A DNA stretch of 12,040 nt from Willaertia magna (lineage: Eukaryota > Heterolobosea > Eutetramitea > Acrasida > Naegleriidae), in contig CADWAF010005616.1 in the NCBI GenBank assembly GCA_902984215.1, positions 1-12,040 of the forward strand, in the 5' to 3' direction. Made by a program: the position numbers and the translations under genes. Shown piece by piece: positions 1 to 9,560 of this stretch. Position 1 is the first letter of the stretch. Each line of letters opens with the position of its first letter. A model generated the notes under the pieces. That model did no database searches and was not told where the DNA came from. It was given only the letters and a program-made list of their open reading frames with translations.

Positions 1-6
1 ATAAGT

Positions 7-3000
7 TTATTTACCAATAGATTGTTTGATGACTGTTAAATAATTCCAATATTCTTCATTACTTGGATCGAGTCTTATAGCTTTTTGAATCATCTTTAAA
101 GCAGGTTCTGGAATTCCACTTTCTAAGGCATAAACACTCAAGGTATAATAAATGAGTGGTTGATCAGGGGAGTTAGCTTTTTCAGCCCAAATAATTTCTT
201 CTGCTTTTTCCCAATTCTCTTGTATGTAATAAATTCTGTAAAGAGAAAGTGCTGTCAGTGGTTGACGAGGGTCTAAGCGTAAAGCATGTTGATAGTACAT
301 AGTTGCCTCATCTAAGTTCTGTAATAAGAAGCAAAGTTTACCATAAATGAGATAAAGAGGAGCTGATTCATTGTTTATACTCATAGCTTTTTTGGCATAT
401 TCAAATCCCTTGGTTGCCAAATCAATAACTTCGTTTGAATTAGAATTAACAGCAAGCATTAAATAAACATAAGCTAATTTAACGTAAGCAATAAATTGTT
501 TGTCTAGTGATTGATGAAGTTTGCCGGTCGAAAGTTTAGAACAAACAATCAAGCAATATTCTGCCATCTTGAATTTCTTCATATTGATAAATATATCTCC
601 TAAAGTAAACCATGAGTAGGTATTATTTGGATCCTTTTTAAGTGCAAGGGTAAACAGTTTTAGAACCTTTTCCATAGATTCACCTTTTGCCAAAACACAT
701 TTAGCCAACACAGAGTGAAGTGTGGATTCAATAGCTGGTTTTTCTTTGTACTTTTCCATTACTTGTTTTACATGTGTCATACATTTTGTATATTCCTTGA
801 GGAATATGTATTGCTCACATAAGGCTACATGAATATTAATTACTGACACATCTTCTTCAAATTTCAATACTTGATTTTCTAAAGGAGTACCATTAATTTC
901 TAAATAGCTCAATAATAAAGATGCAGCAATTTTATGATAGGAATCTTTTTGTTCTAGTAATGATACAGTATGAGAACATGCAGCTAACAATCTTCTAAGT
1001 TTAATGTTGGATGGATCTAAAATAATAGCTTTTTGTGTCATAGATAAAGCGTGTCTAATAGTTACTTTTGCGTCATGGTAACTAGGTGCTGATCCCATAG
1101 AGTAATAGAGTGACGCAATGTTAAATAATCTATTGACTATATCTTCCTTATTGTTACCAAAAACTTCTAAGGCAAATTTAGAAATAGAACTTTCTAAAAT
1201 TTGTGTTGTTAATTGTGATAAAGTTCCAGGATTAGAAGATGGGATTGGAGCATCATCTAGTTCGTTCTTTGCTTTCTTTTTGGTTTTTGGCTTCTTTCTT
1301 TGCTCGACAGTTTCTGAAACAAATTGGTGAGAAATTGTCACATTAGCTAAAGCGTCCCATAGTTTAGCATTGTAAGGGAATAAGTGTAAAGCTTTACAAA
1401 TTGAATTTCTAGCCTTTTCAAAGTTTCCAATGCAGGCATGAATCATACTTTCTAATTTAATCGTTTCTATATCCGATGGATCTATATTTTGATAAATTTG
1501 TTTAACAATAGAAAGAGCAGCCTGTGGTTTGTTTGGTTCTGTTAAAATTAATAATGATGCATAAGTGTGATAGGTTTCAATTGATTTTGGATATTCTTTG
1601 ATACATCTTTCTAAATATTCTTTTGCTTTTTTATAATCTTTTTGTTTGTAAAATACTTTAGCAAATAAATTATAAATTTCAATAATTCTTCCTTCTTGCT
1701 CTTCTCCTTCTTGTAACTTCTTTTTAGAATTTTCTAAAGCAGTTTGTAAACTCTTAATTGAAATATTGGAATCAGTTGAATAACAATTAGATACAGCCGA
1801 ACCAAAAACAATACCCATATCATCTCCACTTAGTTGTTTACATAGTTCATAAACAGAATTAGCTTCTGCATATTTAGATAATTTACATAGAACTCTGGCC
1901 TTATTTACTCTTACTAAATAGAGCATATTATCGACAGAAAATAGATCATCTTCTTGGAAAACTATTGAAGATGTATCATTACTAAGTCCTAGTTTTATCT
2001 CTTGTTGTTTTGAATTTTTATCTTTTTGTTGTGCTAATAAATTCTCTGCTTTCTCAAAAGCTTCAAGTGATTTCTCATATTGTTGTTGTAATTCAAGAGC
2101 AACACCTAAAATATTATATGCACTATAGTCACTACTATTAAATTGGAAGTATTTCATAATAGATTGAACTGTATAAAGTGAGTCTTTGGATAGTAAAGAG
2201 GTGTATGCTAAACCTAAAACACCAGCAGAAGTATATTCTAAAGTAGATGAATGTTTAAAATCTTCTTTGGCTCTAAAAACACCAGCTCTATTGGCAACAG
2301 TTTCATTTACTAATGCTAGACCAATCCAAGATAAACTATTATCTGGACGAAGTGTTTGAGCTTTAAGGAATGCTTTACGGGCTAATTTAAAGTCACCATT
2401 TTGTAAATATAAAGTACCTAAATTATTCCAAGCTTTATAATTTTTGTTCTTAAGTTGTATTGCTCTAATAAAACAATGTTGTTTGACGACAGGGTTTGAT
2501 GAAATTATACCCAATGAATTCCAGAAATCAGTTCTATTTGGATTTAAAGATATTGCCTTCTTTATATTAGAAATAGCTTTTTCTCTTACTTCTTCCATTA
2601 ATGTTGTGTCCAATCCTTGTTCACTGTAAATGAAAAATTGATATGTTTGACAAACTCCTAGGTCATACCATGAATCACTATCATTTTCATCAAAACTAAT
2701 TAATTTTGAATAAGAATTTTCAGCATCTTTAAGGTAATGTAGACGTGAGGTATGATTTGATTTGAAATTTGTTAGATATAAATTTAAATCATCTTTAAAT
2801 GTATCCAAGTACGTCACAGAAGCCTCTTGCACACTTTTCTCTGGATAGAAAAAGAAATAGGTCTGTATATCACCTAACGATTTCCATAAAGATCTTAATT
2901 TATCTTCATAACCTCTTTTCATTCCATAGATTAATGCACATTGAGCTCTAATTAATTGATGTGCTGATTTAGAGAATAATCCATCATTAAATAGATTTGT

Positions 3001-5451
3001 TGCAAATTTAAATAAAACTTCTGCAATTCCTTCATATGGTACAATATAATTTTCATCTACAGAAATAACCTTCTCATACATTCCTCTACTATTATCAAAC
3101 TCACCTAATTGATATGTAATAAAAGCAGATTGTACCATAGAGAAAACTAAAGAAGAATTAAGTTCAATAGCTTTTGAAAATGCTTTCAAGGCAGCTAAAT
3201 ATTTTCCTTCACGTTTATAACTTTCACCTAAACCTTCCCAACAAAGAGAATCATTTGGTTTAACTCTAATTGCATGTTGGAAACAAAGGATAGATTCATC
3301 TAATTTGTTTAAAGATTGTTCATAAAATCCAAGTTTACTCCATGCCCATCCAGCCCTACTGTTCTTTGAAGTTGCTTCTCTAAATAAACTAGCGGCTAAT
3401 GTTAATTGACCTTTACGTATGTAAATATCCCCAAGATTTAAACCAGCTTCTTCTTCTAAAGCATTTAAAGAAACTGCTTTTCTGTAACATTTAATACAAC
3501 GTTCTTCATCACGTTCAATATCCTTATAATAATGTCCTAGATAAGTGTAATTAGATGAAAAGGTAGGATTCAATTTAGCAGATTTAAGGAAATTAGAGAA
3601 ACAATATTCAGTATTAGATCTGTGACTTGAGTTCCAATTCCAGTAAACTAAAGCTAATCTATAATAATAAAGATAATTATTTGGATTGACATCTATTGCT
3701 AATTTAATGTATTTTACAGCATTTTCAAAATCTTTATCTAAATAACTGAACCAACCAGTTTGACACAGTGTTAAATCATCTTTAGGATCAAGTTGTATTA
3801 CTTTCGTATAATACTCTCTTGATTTCATTAAATTTCCTTTTGAGAATTCAATTTCTGCTAATCCTTTTAGTGCTGCAAGATTTTTTACATCCATTTCAGT
3901 TAAAATTAAATTAAATATTTGTTCTGCTTCATCAACATGTCCAGATTTATGTAAAGTAGTACCTCTTAAAATAGTTAACTCTAATTTTTGTCTAAAAGAG
4001 AATAGTAAATACATGAAAATATTAAAACTTACTTTTTTAAACTACTTCTTGTAGTATTTTCTCTATTTTCTATTATCAACAAACCTTTTCTAGCAATTTC
4101 TGAAGCATTCTTAAATTGGTTTTTTTCAATATATAATTCACATAATAATTTCCAACCAAGAATTAGATTTGGATTTGAATCAATTCCTCTTTGAAGTAAA
4201 ATTATCAATTCCTCTTCTAATTTATCACTAGTTACTTGTTTCTTCTTACAAAGTTCAAAAAGTTTAATATATGTCAATCCATGGAAAGGAAATAAATAAA
4301 GTAAACGTTTTGTTATCTCACTTTCTAATTTCTCATCAATTACTTTAACATTATCTTCTTCATTCAATAAGAAAAGTATCTCAAATGCTTTGTAATAATT
4401 TCTATGCATTTCTATACCATCTTTACATGTTTCAATTAATTTAATTCTTAATTTTTCTTCTAAATTTTTATCATTAATTAATTTTAATCTAGAATTAGTT
4501 CTATCTATCACATTATCAAAAATATTTAAATCACAAAATATATCATTAGTTTTACAAAACTTTACAATATTATTTAACATAATATCAGTTTTACTTTCTA
4601 AATTATTTAAAAAATAATTTTGTTTTACTTCTTCTTTCCATCCTTTCTTTAACTCTTCTCTTTTCTCATTTGAAAGTAATTCTTTATCAGAAGGTAATAA
4701 ATTCTCTACTTCTCTATCACTTAATTTCTTTTTTGTTTTTAAAAGTTTTTTCTTTTCTCTTTCTTTAATTTCAATTAAATGTTCTTGAATTTTTTGATTT
4801 AATAAATCTTCAACATTTTCAGAATCTTTATATTCTTCAATAAATAATTGATCTAACATATATTCATATTTTAATAAAGATATTTCTTTTGTAGTTCCTT
4901 TATATTTAACATCTATTAGATCAAATAAAGTTTTAACTATTTGTTCAAATTTTATGATTTGTTTATCTAATTCAACTTTATTTAAAGTTTTAATATCTTC
5001 TTTAATAAGCTTATAATATTTAATTAAAGTATTATACCATTTCTCTTCATCTTTTCTAAAATATAATTTTAATTATTTAAAAAAAAAATAAAACATACCC
5101 TTTCAATAAAACATTTAATTTTTCGTAAATATTATATAATTTCTTCTTAACATTAGAATCCTTCTTTTTCTTTTCATATAACTCAATTAATCCAAGTAAA
5201 GGTTGTTCCGAAGTTTTATCTAATTCAATAGCCTTCTCGTAAGCCTTTTCAGCCTCTTGAAAATATTGTTCTTCCAAATTACTTGAATATAATTTATCTA
5301 AACAAAATCCGCAATATAAAACCATTGAAAAATTATTTGGATCAATTTTTATTGCTTTCTTTAATACCTTCATTGCTTCTCTATAATCTTGAATGGCAAT
5401 GCACTCTTTCACTTGTTTTGCATATTCTTTAAGTTGATTCTTTGAACTCAT
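7..5451 (-). CDS. SKI3: SKI3/SKIC3 (TTC37) ortholog, TPR scaffold of the Ski complex; 3 exons
   Basis: Exons 5451-5099, 5055-4033 and 3991-7 join into 5361 nt: 1786 residues plus TAA. Seen: tetratricopeptide repeats along most of the length, with the typical ends 'AIKIDPNN', 'AIELD', 'AIRVKPND', 'ALRLDPRQP' and 'AIRLDPSNEEYW'. The N-terminus 'MSSKNQLKEYAKQ', then 'AMKVLKKAIK' and 'LIELYEK', resembles animal TTC37. So does the mid-protein 'SWIGLALVNE...EDFKHSSTLEYTSAGVLGLAYTS'-type block (residues about 1015-1065). In known systems Ski3 holds the Ski2 helicase and two Ski8 copies and passes mRNA 3' ends to the cytoplasmic exosome. At 1786 residues it is longer than yeast Ski3 or human TTC37, which are roughly 1400-1560. 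A basic stretch, RKKPKTKKKAK, near residues 1356-1370 interrupts the TPR solenoid. I chose the ATG at 5451 because MSSK matches the family start. An in-frame ATG at 5478 would add nine residues. The gene is divergent from the SDR gene. The ortholog call is strong; exact exon joins are predicted. Confidence 0.9.
3992..4032 (-). other. SKI3: SKI3 intron 2 (41 nt, phase 2)
   Basis: The donor is GTAAGT and the acceptor CTCTTTTAG. Splicing joins ...RSSLKK to QKLELTIL. The ATG at 4014 that opens the downstream reading frame lies inside this intron, so it is not a start codon. Confidence 0.9.
5056..5098 (-). other. SKI3: SKI3 intron 1 (43 nt, phase 2)
   Basis: The donor is GTATGT and the acceptor TTTTAG. 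A long T-run follows the donor. Splicing joins ...LLKG to KDEEKWYN and keeps the frame open through to 4033. Without splicing, translation stops after a few residues (GYVLFFF, then stop). This is the only GTATGT donor in the window. Confidence 0.85.
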
Positions 5452-5535
5452 TTTTTTGAAAAATGACTTTAGCAACATCTCATAAAGACAGCACTGAAAA
5501 TTAGACAACTTGTTGTAAAAAAGATCAACTAAAAA
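5452..5535. promoter_or_regulatory. 84-nt divergent intergenic region, SKI3 / SDR
   Basis: SKI3 (minus) and the SDR gene (plus) are transcribed away from each other from only 84 nt, so both promoters and 5' UTRs must fit here. An imperfect palindrome, ACAACTTGTTGT, lies at 5505-5516 (5-base arms around TT). Both starts have A-rich upstream contexts. There is no clear TATA box. Confidence 0.6.
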
Positions 5536-6752
5536 ATGTCTATTCTCGTTACTGGATCAACTGGTTTTATTGGTAAAAATCTTGTTGCTGATTTGATTAA
5601 AAATAATTATAAAGTTGTTGCAGCTTTACGTAAACAACCTGCCAATCAAGAATTAATTCATTGGAAATGGAATAATAATAATTTATTAACAATTTACCAA
5701 AACTTTCAATTAGACAACAAACAATCAATCCAAAACTTATTTAAAGAACATTCAGACATTCAAATTATAATACATTTAGCATCTGTGATGGATTTCTATC
5801 CATCTTCAAAAGAAAGTATCTCAAACATGTATTTAATTAATGTTGAAGGAACTAAAATGTTATACAAAGAATTTTTACAAAATAAAAATTGTAAAATATT
5901 TATTCAAGCAAGTACCCAAGAAGCAATGGGTCCAAATAGTGATTTAAATTTATTAGCCAATGAAAAATCACCTTGTAATCCAACTTTTGAATATGGTAAA
6001 TCTAAATTAATGGCAGAAAATCAATTAAAAGAACTTTTTGAAGAATTTAAATTAGAAAATAAAGAAGATAAGAAACATACTTTTATTTTAAGATTAACTG
6101 GAGTATGTGGAAAGGGTGACAGATATGCAGCTTTTGAACTAATTCAAGCAACCGCATTAGGGTAAGTTTTTTAATCTTTCAATTTCAACTCACAATTCCA
6201 AGAATTAATTCTTTAGCATACGCTGGTGATTGTAAAAAAGGGACAGTGTCATTTGTTCACGTTAAAGATGTAATCCAAGCTTTTTATAAATGTATGGAAA
6301 GAAGTAAAAATTTAAAAGATAATTTTATTGACACATTTATAATTGGTCCAAAAACTGTTTTAAGTTGTAAACAAGCGGTAGATATTTTGTGTGACAAATT
6401 ATATTGGAATAGACCATTATTTACAATTCCACTTCCTATTTTTTTAATTTTAATATCTCCTTTCTCTCCAATCGTAAATTTATTTAGAAGAACATTATTT
6501 GGATACAACAGAAACTCTTTTTTATTTGAAAAAGAAACTTTTAATTGTATGGAAGAAAACCATGGATACACCAGCGAAAAAGCAATGAAAGAATTAGGAT
6601 ATGATCCTTTGACAATGAAAGAAGCATTGGAGAAGAGTGTTGAGGAACATTTTGGGGAAAATGCATTGCCAAAACCTTTCACTGTTAAATTGATTTTGAC
6701 AACTGTCATGGGTATAAGTTTGATATTATTAATTGGTAAATTATTAAAATAA
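5536..6752 (+). CDS. Membrane-anchored extended SDR (NAD(P)-dependent epimerase / 3-beta-HSD type); 2 exons
   Basis: Exons 5536-6161 and 6203-6752 give 391 residues plus TAA. Seen: the N-terminal Rossmann motif TGSTGFIG (residues 6-13), HLAS at 80-83 (NNAG-like position), a candidate catalytic Ser in QASTQE (126), and the YGKSK catalytic Tyr-Lys pair (Y153, K157). The downstream FVHVKDV motif (residues 226-232) is typical of extended SDRs that bind NAD(P). Residues about 281-303 form a proline-containing hydrophobic stretch, and about 372-389 a C-terminal hydrophobic helix just before the end, so I infer a tail-anchored protein, probably on the ER. Extended SDRs with such tails include 3-beta-hydroxysteroid dehydrogenases and the sterol C-4 decarboxylase NSDHL. 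The substrate cannot be read from the sequence; sugar-nucleotide, sterol or flavonoid-like substrates remain possible. The AATAAA overlapping the stop and the convergent neighbour 8 nt away are unusual. Confidence 0.85.
6162..6202 (+). other. SDR intron (41 nt, phase 2), AAG acceptor
   Basis: The donor is GTAAGT and the acceptor TTCCAAG. Only this acceptor keeps the frame, joining ATALG to INSLAYAGDC. The more consensus TTTAG ending at 6216 gives a frameshift and an early stop. The intron is pyrimidine-rich throughout. Confidence 0.75.
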
Positions 6753-6756
6753 TAAA
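6751..6756 (+). terminator. AATAAA polyadenylation-type signal overlapping the SDR stop codon
   Basis: The stop codon TAA (6750-6752) runs directly into AATAAA (6751-6756). If it is used, cleavage falls roughly 10-30 nt downstream, inside the antisense of the kinase gene's last codons, because the next stop codon lies only 8 nt away. Confidence 0.45.
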
Positions 6757-6760
6757 CATT

Positions 6761-9345
6761 TTAATTGTAATGAATATAAACATCTTCCGTTCTTTTTAAA
6801 AAGTAAACCTTAAGAGGCAGTGAATTAGAACCTTTATCTTTGTCATCGTTATTAATAATGACAAAACCATTAGAAAAGAAAAACCTTAATTCAAAAGGAT
6901 TGCAACAAAATGTATAAATACTTAAACTTGTTTCCTGACTTTGTTTAAAAATTGGATTCAAACAATAATATCCTATGTGTAAATCTTGTTTCCTTATTCC
7001 TAATAAAAATAGTACCCAACCATTATTATCTTTATCTGAAAATTTCATAAAAAGATCTTCTTGCTTTTCTAGAATTTTTATTAATCTTCTTGTGGCTTTT
7101 ATTCCAAACTTCCTCCATATTACTGAATATTTATTGAAAGCTATTGACTTTTGAAGTTTGGATTTAAAATTAGTTATTAATTGATTATTGTAAGGATTTT
7201 GCCAAACACTCACAGCAATTACTTCACTATTATCATACTAATAAATTGTAGCTTAAAAGATAAATTTTAATACTTACCCTATCATACTGTTCAGTTATCC
7301 ACACTCTTCCATATTTACAACCATCTTCCACTATTATTTTCATAAATGTCTCTAAGGCATCAAATTCTTTTTCACTTAATTCTTTTATAGATGATTCATA
7401 ATCTTTTTCATCTAATAATATGGGCATAGGTGAAACTGTAGGAGAAAAGAAATCAGAATGTATTGGTGAAATATCTAATATACTAGGAGAGGCTGACGTA
7501 AAGAAATTCATATGAGTTGGATTTGTCACATTCTTCTTAACAGTAGTTGTCATATCTTGTGTGTTAAATGATAAAATGTTAGTGTTAAATGTTTTAATGC
7601 ATTGTGGAATATTCCCAAAAAACACATACTGAAATATTGGATGATCTTTATATGCTTTTGCTAAAAGATGTGCAGCTTCTGATATTTGATTTGGTAATAA
7701 TTCATGGACAAATGTTTTCCCTAAAGTTAATTTCTTTCTCTTTTCTAAACCTTGTTTTTGATAATCAAAATAATTCTTTAAATATTGTCTATAAGGTAAG
7801 GATTTATTAGCTTTCTTATCAGTTTGATATCCTTGAATTTGTTTTCCTAAAATTCTTCTACAAATCTGTTTCCATATTATTTTGTCACAATTTTTATTTT
7901 CACATAAAAATTGATTAAAATGTTTATTAACTAACATTAAATGATATAATTCAAAACATTCAAAATATTTTAAAATTATTAATTTTAAATTATCATTTAA
8001 AAGTATATTATTGTAAATTAATTTTAAATCAATTTGATCTGTTATAGTTCCTTCATGTTGTTGTATTGCAATATCTAATTGTTCTTGATTTTCGATTGTA
8101 ATTTTTTTAATCATTTTCTTAATTGATATTATACATTCTGCTGCAGATGGTCTTTGATTAGGATTTGAAGATAATAATGATTTTAATAAATCAAATAAAG
8201 ATTCTTGATATCCATATTTGTCAACAATTAATGTTTTTAATTCTTCAAATAAATTAGGTTTGTTTTGTAATTCAACTGATAAAAAAATTGTTTTTCCAGT
8301 TAACATTTCTAATAATATTTGTCCAAGTGAAAATAGATCTGTTTTTTCATTATATGGTTGACCATTTAATGCTTCTGGACTCATAAAATTAGCTGTTCCA
8401 CAAAATGTTCTAGCACTTTACTATTTTTAAAATTAAATTTTTAAAATTATTTAACTTACTAACTTTGTTCATCTGACAATTGTTTTAAAGTTCCAAAATC
8501 TTTTAAAATTATTTTTGTGAAAAGTAAGCAAGAGAAAATTTCACTTACCTGCTATTTTTAATAACATTTTCTCTTCTTTAGTTGGAAAGAAAGTATGAAA
8601 AGAATGTCTTCCAGAACTTTTCTTATTTTTCTTTGTACTATTTAAATTTAATGAAGATAATAATTCTTCATGAACTGTAAAAGGTTCTTGTATTAAAACA
8701 TTAGATGGTTTTAAATCTCTGTGAATTAAATCATTTTCATGTAAATAATTTAATCCATTACATATTTGTAACATACATTCTAAAACAACTCTTTCTGGAA
8801 TAGCTTGTTGTCTTCTATTCCTTGTATTAGATCCTTCTAGAAATTGTTTCCAATGTTTTCTTATGAATGAAGCGAAATCACCTAAAATAGTTATTATTTA
8901 AATGTTAAATATTCTTACCTCCAGAACAATATTCCATCTGTCAAAAATCTTATTGTCACAAAAACATTGTGTTTACAAAAAAATACTTACAACAATACAC
9001 ACCATCATTGCATGAGCTGTTGGGTATTTATGTAAACTAATTAAATTTAAATATATTTTAATGTAAAATAAATAACTTACAATACATGATGATAAGAAAT
9101 TATATTTGGGTGACCATTAGTATTATTACAAAGTGTCAGTAATTTATATCCTTCATTTAACACTTCATTTGCTCTTTCCATTGAATCTACTTCCAAACGT
9201 TTAATAGCGAAAATATCTTCCGATTGTTTGTCTTGAAAGAATTAACATCTAAATGTCACAATTATGAGTAATACTTACCTTGAGCAAATAGAACACTACC
9301 TTCCGATCCTTTCCCAAGCAACCTGACGACATAGTACTTATCCAT
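6761..9345 (-). CDS. Protein kinase - F-box - GNAT-like fusion protein; 8 exons
   Basis: Exons 9345-9279, 9231-9081, 9036-8991, 8937-8919, 8881-8549, 8499-8460, 8415-7278 and 7237-6761 total 2271 nt, giving 756 residues. Kinase domain (about 4-322): GKGSEGSV loop (11-18), AIK lysine K33, probable alpha-C E49, hinge IVMEYCSGGD (87-96), HRDLKPSN (148-155), DFG (206-208), GTANFMSPE (225-233), DLFSLG (245-250) and the QRPS arginine 307. All catalytic residues are present, so activity is expected. It looks NEK-like or of the Other group. F-box (about 354-409): LKLIILKYFECFELYHL, LVNKHF and IWKQICRR match the helical pattern that binds Skp1; the usual opening LP is LN. GNAT-like part (about 452-756): ISEAAHLLAKAYKDHPIF, GRVWITEQ, EVIAVSVWQNP, WVLFLLGI and FFFSNGFVI follow the GNAT strand order, but the acetyl-CoA loop is degenerate. 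The start fits because the glycine loop follows within 10 residues. Exon joins are predicted; the fusion itself sits in one exon. Confidence 0.85.
7238..7277 (-). other. Kinase intron 7 (40 nt, phase 0), within the GNAT-like region
   Basis: The donor is GTAAGT and the acceptor TTTATTAG. It joins WITEQYDR to YDNSEVIAVSVWQNP, which restores the GNAT beta-strand pair. An internal TTTTAAG acceptor would lead to a stop within a few codons. Confidence 0.82.
8416..8459 (-). other. Kinase intron 6 (44 nt, phase 2), AAG acceptor
   Basis: The donor is GTAAGT and the acceptor TAGTAAAG. It joins SDEQS-Y to ARTFCGTANF, giving a normal activation segment. A TAG five bases upstream would shift the frame, so the AAG is required. 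Confidence 0.83.
8500..8548 (-). other. Kinase intron 5 (49 nt, phase 1), AAG acceptor
   Basis: The donor is GTAAGT and the acceptor TTTTAAAAG. It joins LLKIA to DFGTLKQL, exactly completing the kinase DFG motif, which strongly supports this AAG acceptor. No YAG lies near the end of the intron. Confidence 0.88.
8882..8918 (-). other. Kinase intron 4 (37 nt, phase 1)
   Basis: The donor is GTAAGA and the acceptor ATTTTAG. It joins MEYCSG to GDFASFIRK. It is the shortest intron seen here and follows a 19-nt exon. Confidence 0.8.
8938..8990 (-). other. Kinase intron 3 (53 nt, phase 0)
   Basis: The donor is GTAAGT and the acceptor TTGACAG. It joins MMVCIV to MEYCSG, restoring the kinase hinge. 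It is the longest intron in the window and contains TGTGACAAT, a possible branch region. Confidence 0.85.
9037..9080 (-). other. Kinase intron 2 (44 nt, phase 2)
   Basis: The donor is GTAAGT and the acceptor AATTAG. It joins ISYHHV to FLHKYPTAH in frame. Confidence 0.8.
9232..9278 (-). other. Kinase intron 1 (47 nt, phase 1), AAG acceptor
   Basis: The donor is GTAAGT and the acceptor CTTTCAAG. The join gives LFAQ-DKQSEDIFAIK, placing the catalytic lysine 22 residues after the first glycine of the loop (G11). A TTTAG 17 nt upstream would break the frame. Confidence 0.8.
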
Positions 9346-9560
9346 TAAGAAATTATTTTTTTGTGATAAGTGACACTTGAAAATCAGACCATTGTGCTTC
9401 CAAGCGCTTTGCTCAAGAGTTATTCGTTGACATTACATCACAACAACAAACACAAACAACAATTCATATAATACATTGGAAAAGTCTTCAAAAGTACTAT
9501 CATTATTATTAACAAAATACATTAGCGTAATAACGACAGCTATTCCACGGCGCATTTGCA

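Noticed and set aside
1118..1330. A 70-codon plus-strand frame antisense to SKI3.
   Set aside because: It is a shadow of the lysine-rich SKI3 region: Lys codons read as Phe on the other strand.
2444..2629. A 61-codon plus-strand frame antisense to SKI3.
   Set aside because: It is a shadow of TPR coding sequence with no motif or start context of its own.
7..4014. The large minus-strand TPR frame read as a separate gene starting at the ATG at 4014.
   Set aside because: That ATG lies inside an intron (GTAAGT at 4032 to TTTTAG at 3992), and the upstream TPR exons join in frame to give a normal SKI3.
4029..4859. A separate 276-residue gene starting at the ATG at 4859.
   Set aside because: The frame stays open upstream from 4859 to the acceptor at 5056 and continues the SKI3 protein, so the Met is internal.
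6203..6216. TTTAG at 6212-6216 as the SDR intron acceptor.
   Set aside because: It puts the second exon out of frame and gives a stop after a few codons. The CAAG at 6199-6202 keeps the frame.
6284..6709. A 141-codon minus-strand frame antisense to the SDR second exon.
   Set aside because: It mirrors the real gene, has no family motifs, and would overlap a clear SDR with conserved residues.
7604..7810. A 68-codon plus-strand frame antisense to the kinase fusion.
   Set aside because: It is a shadow of the exon that carries the F-box and GNAT start.
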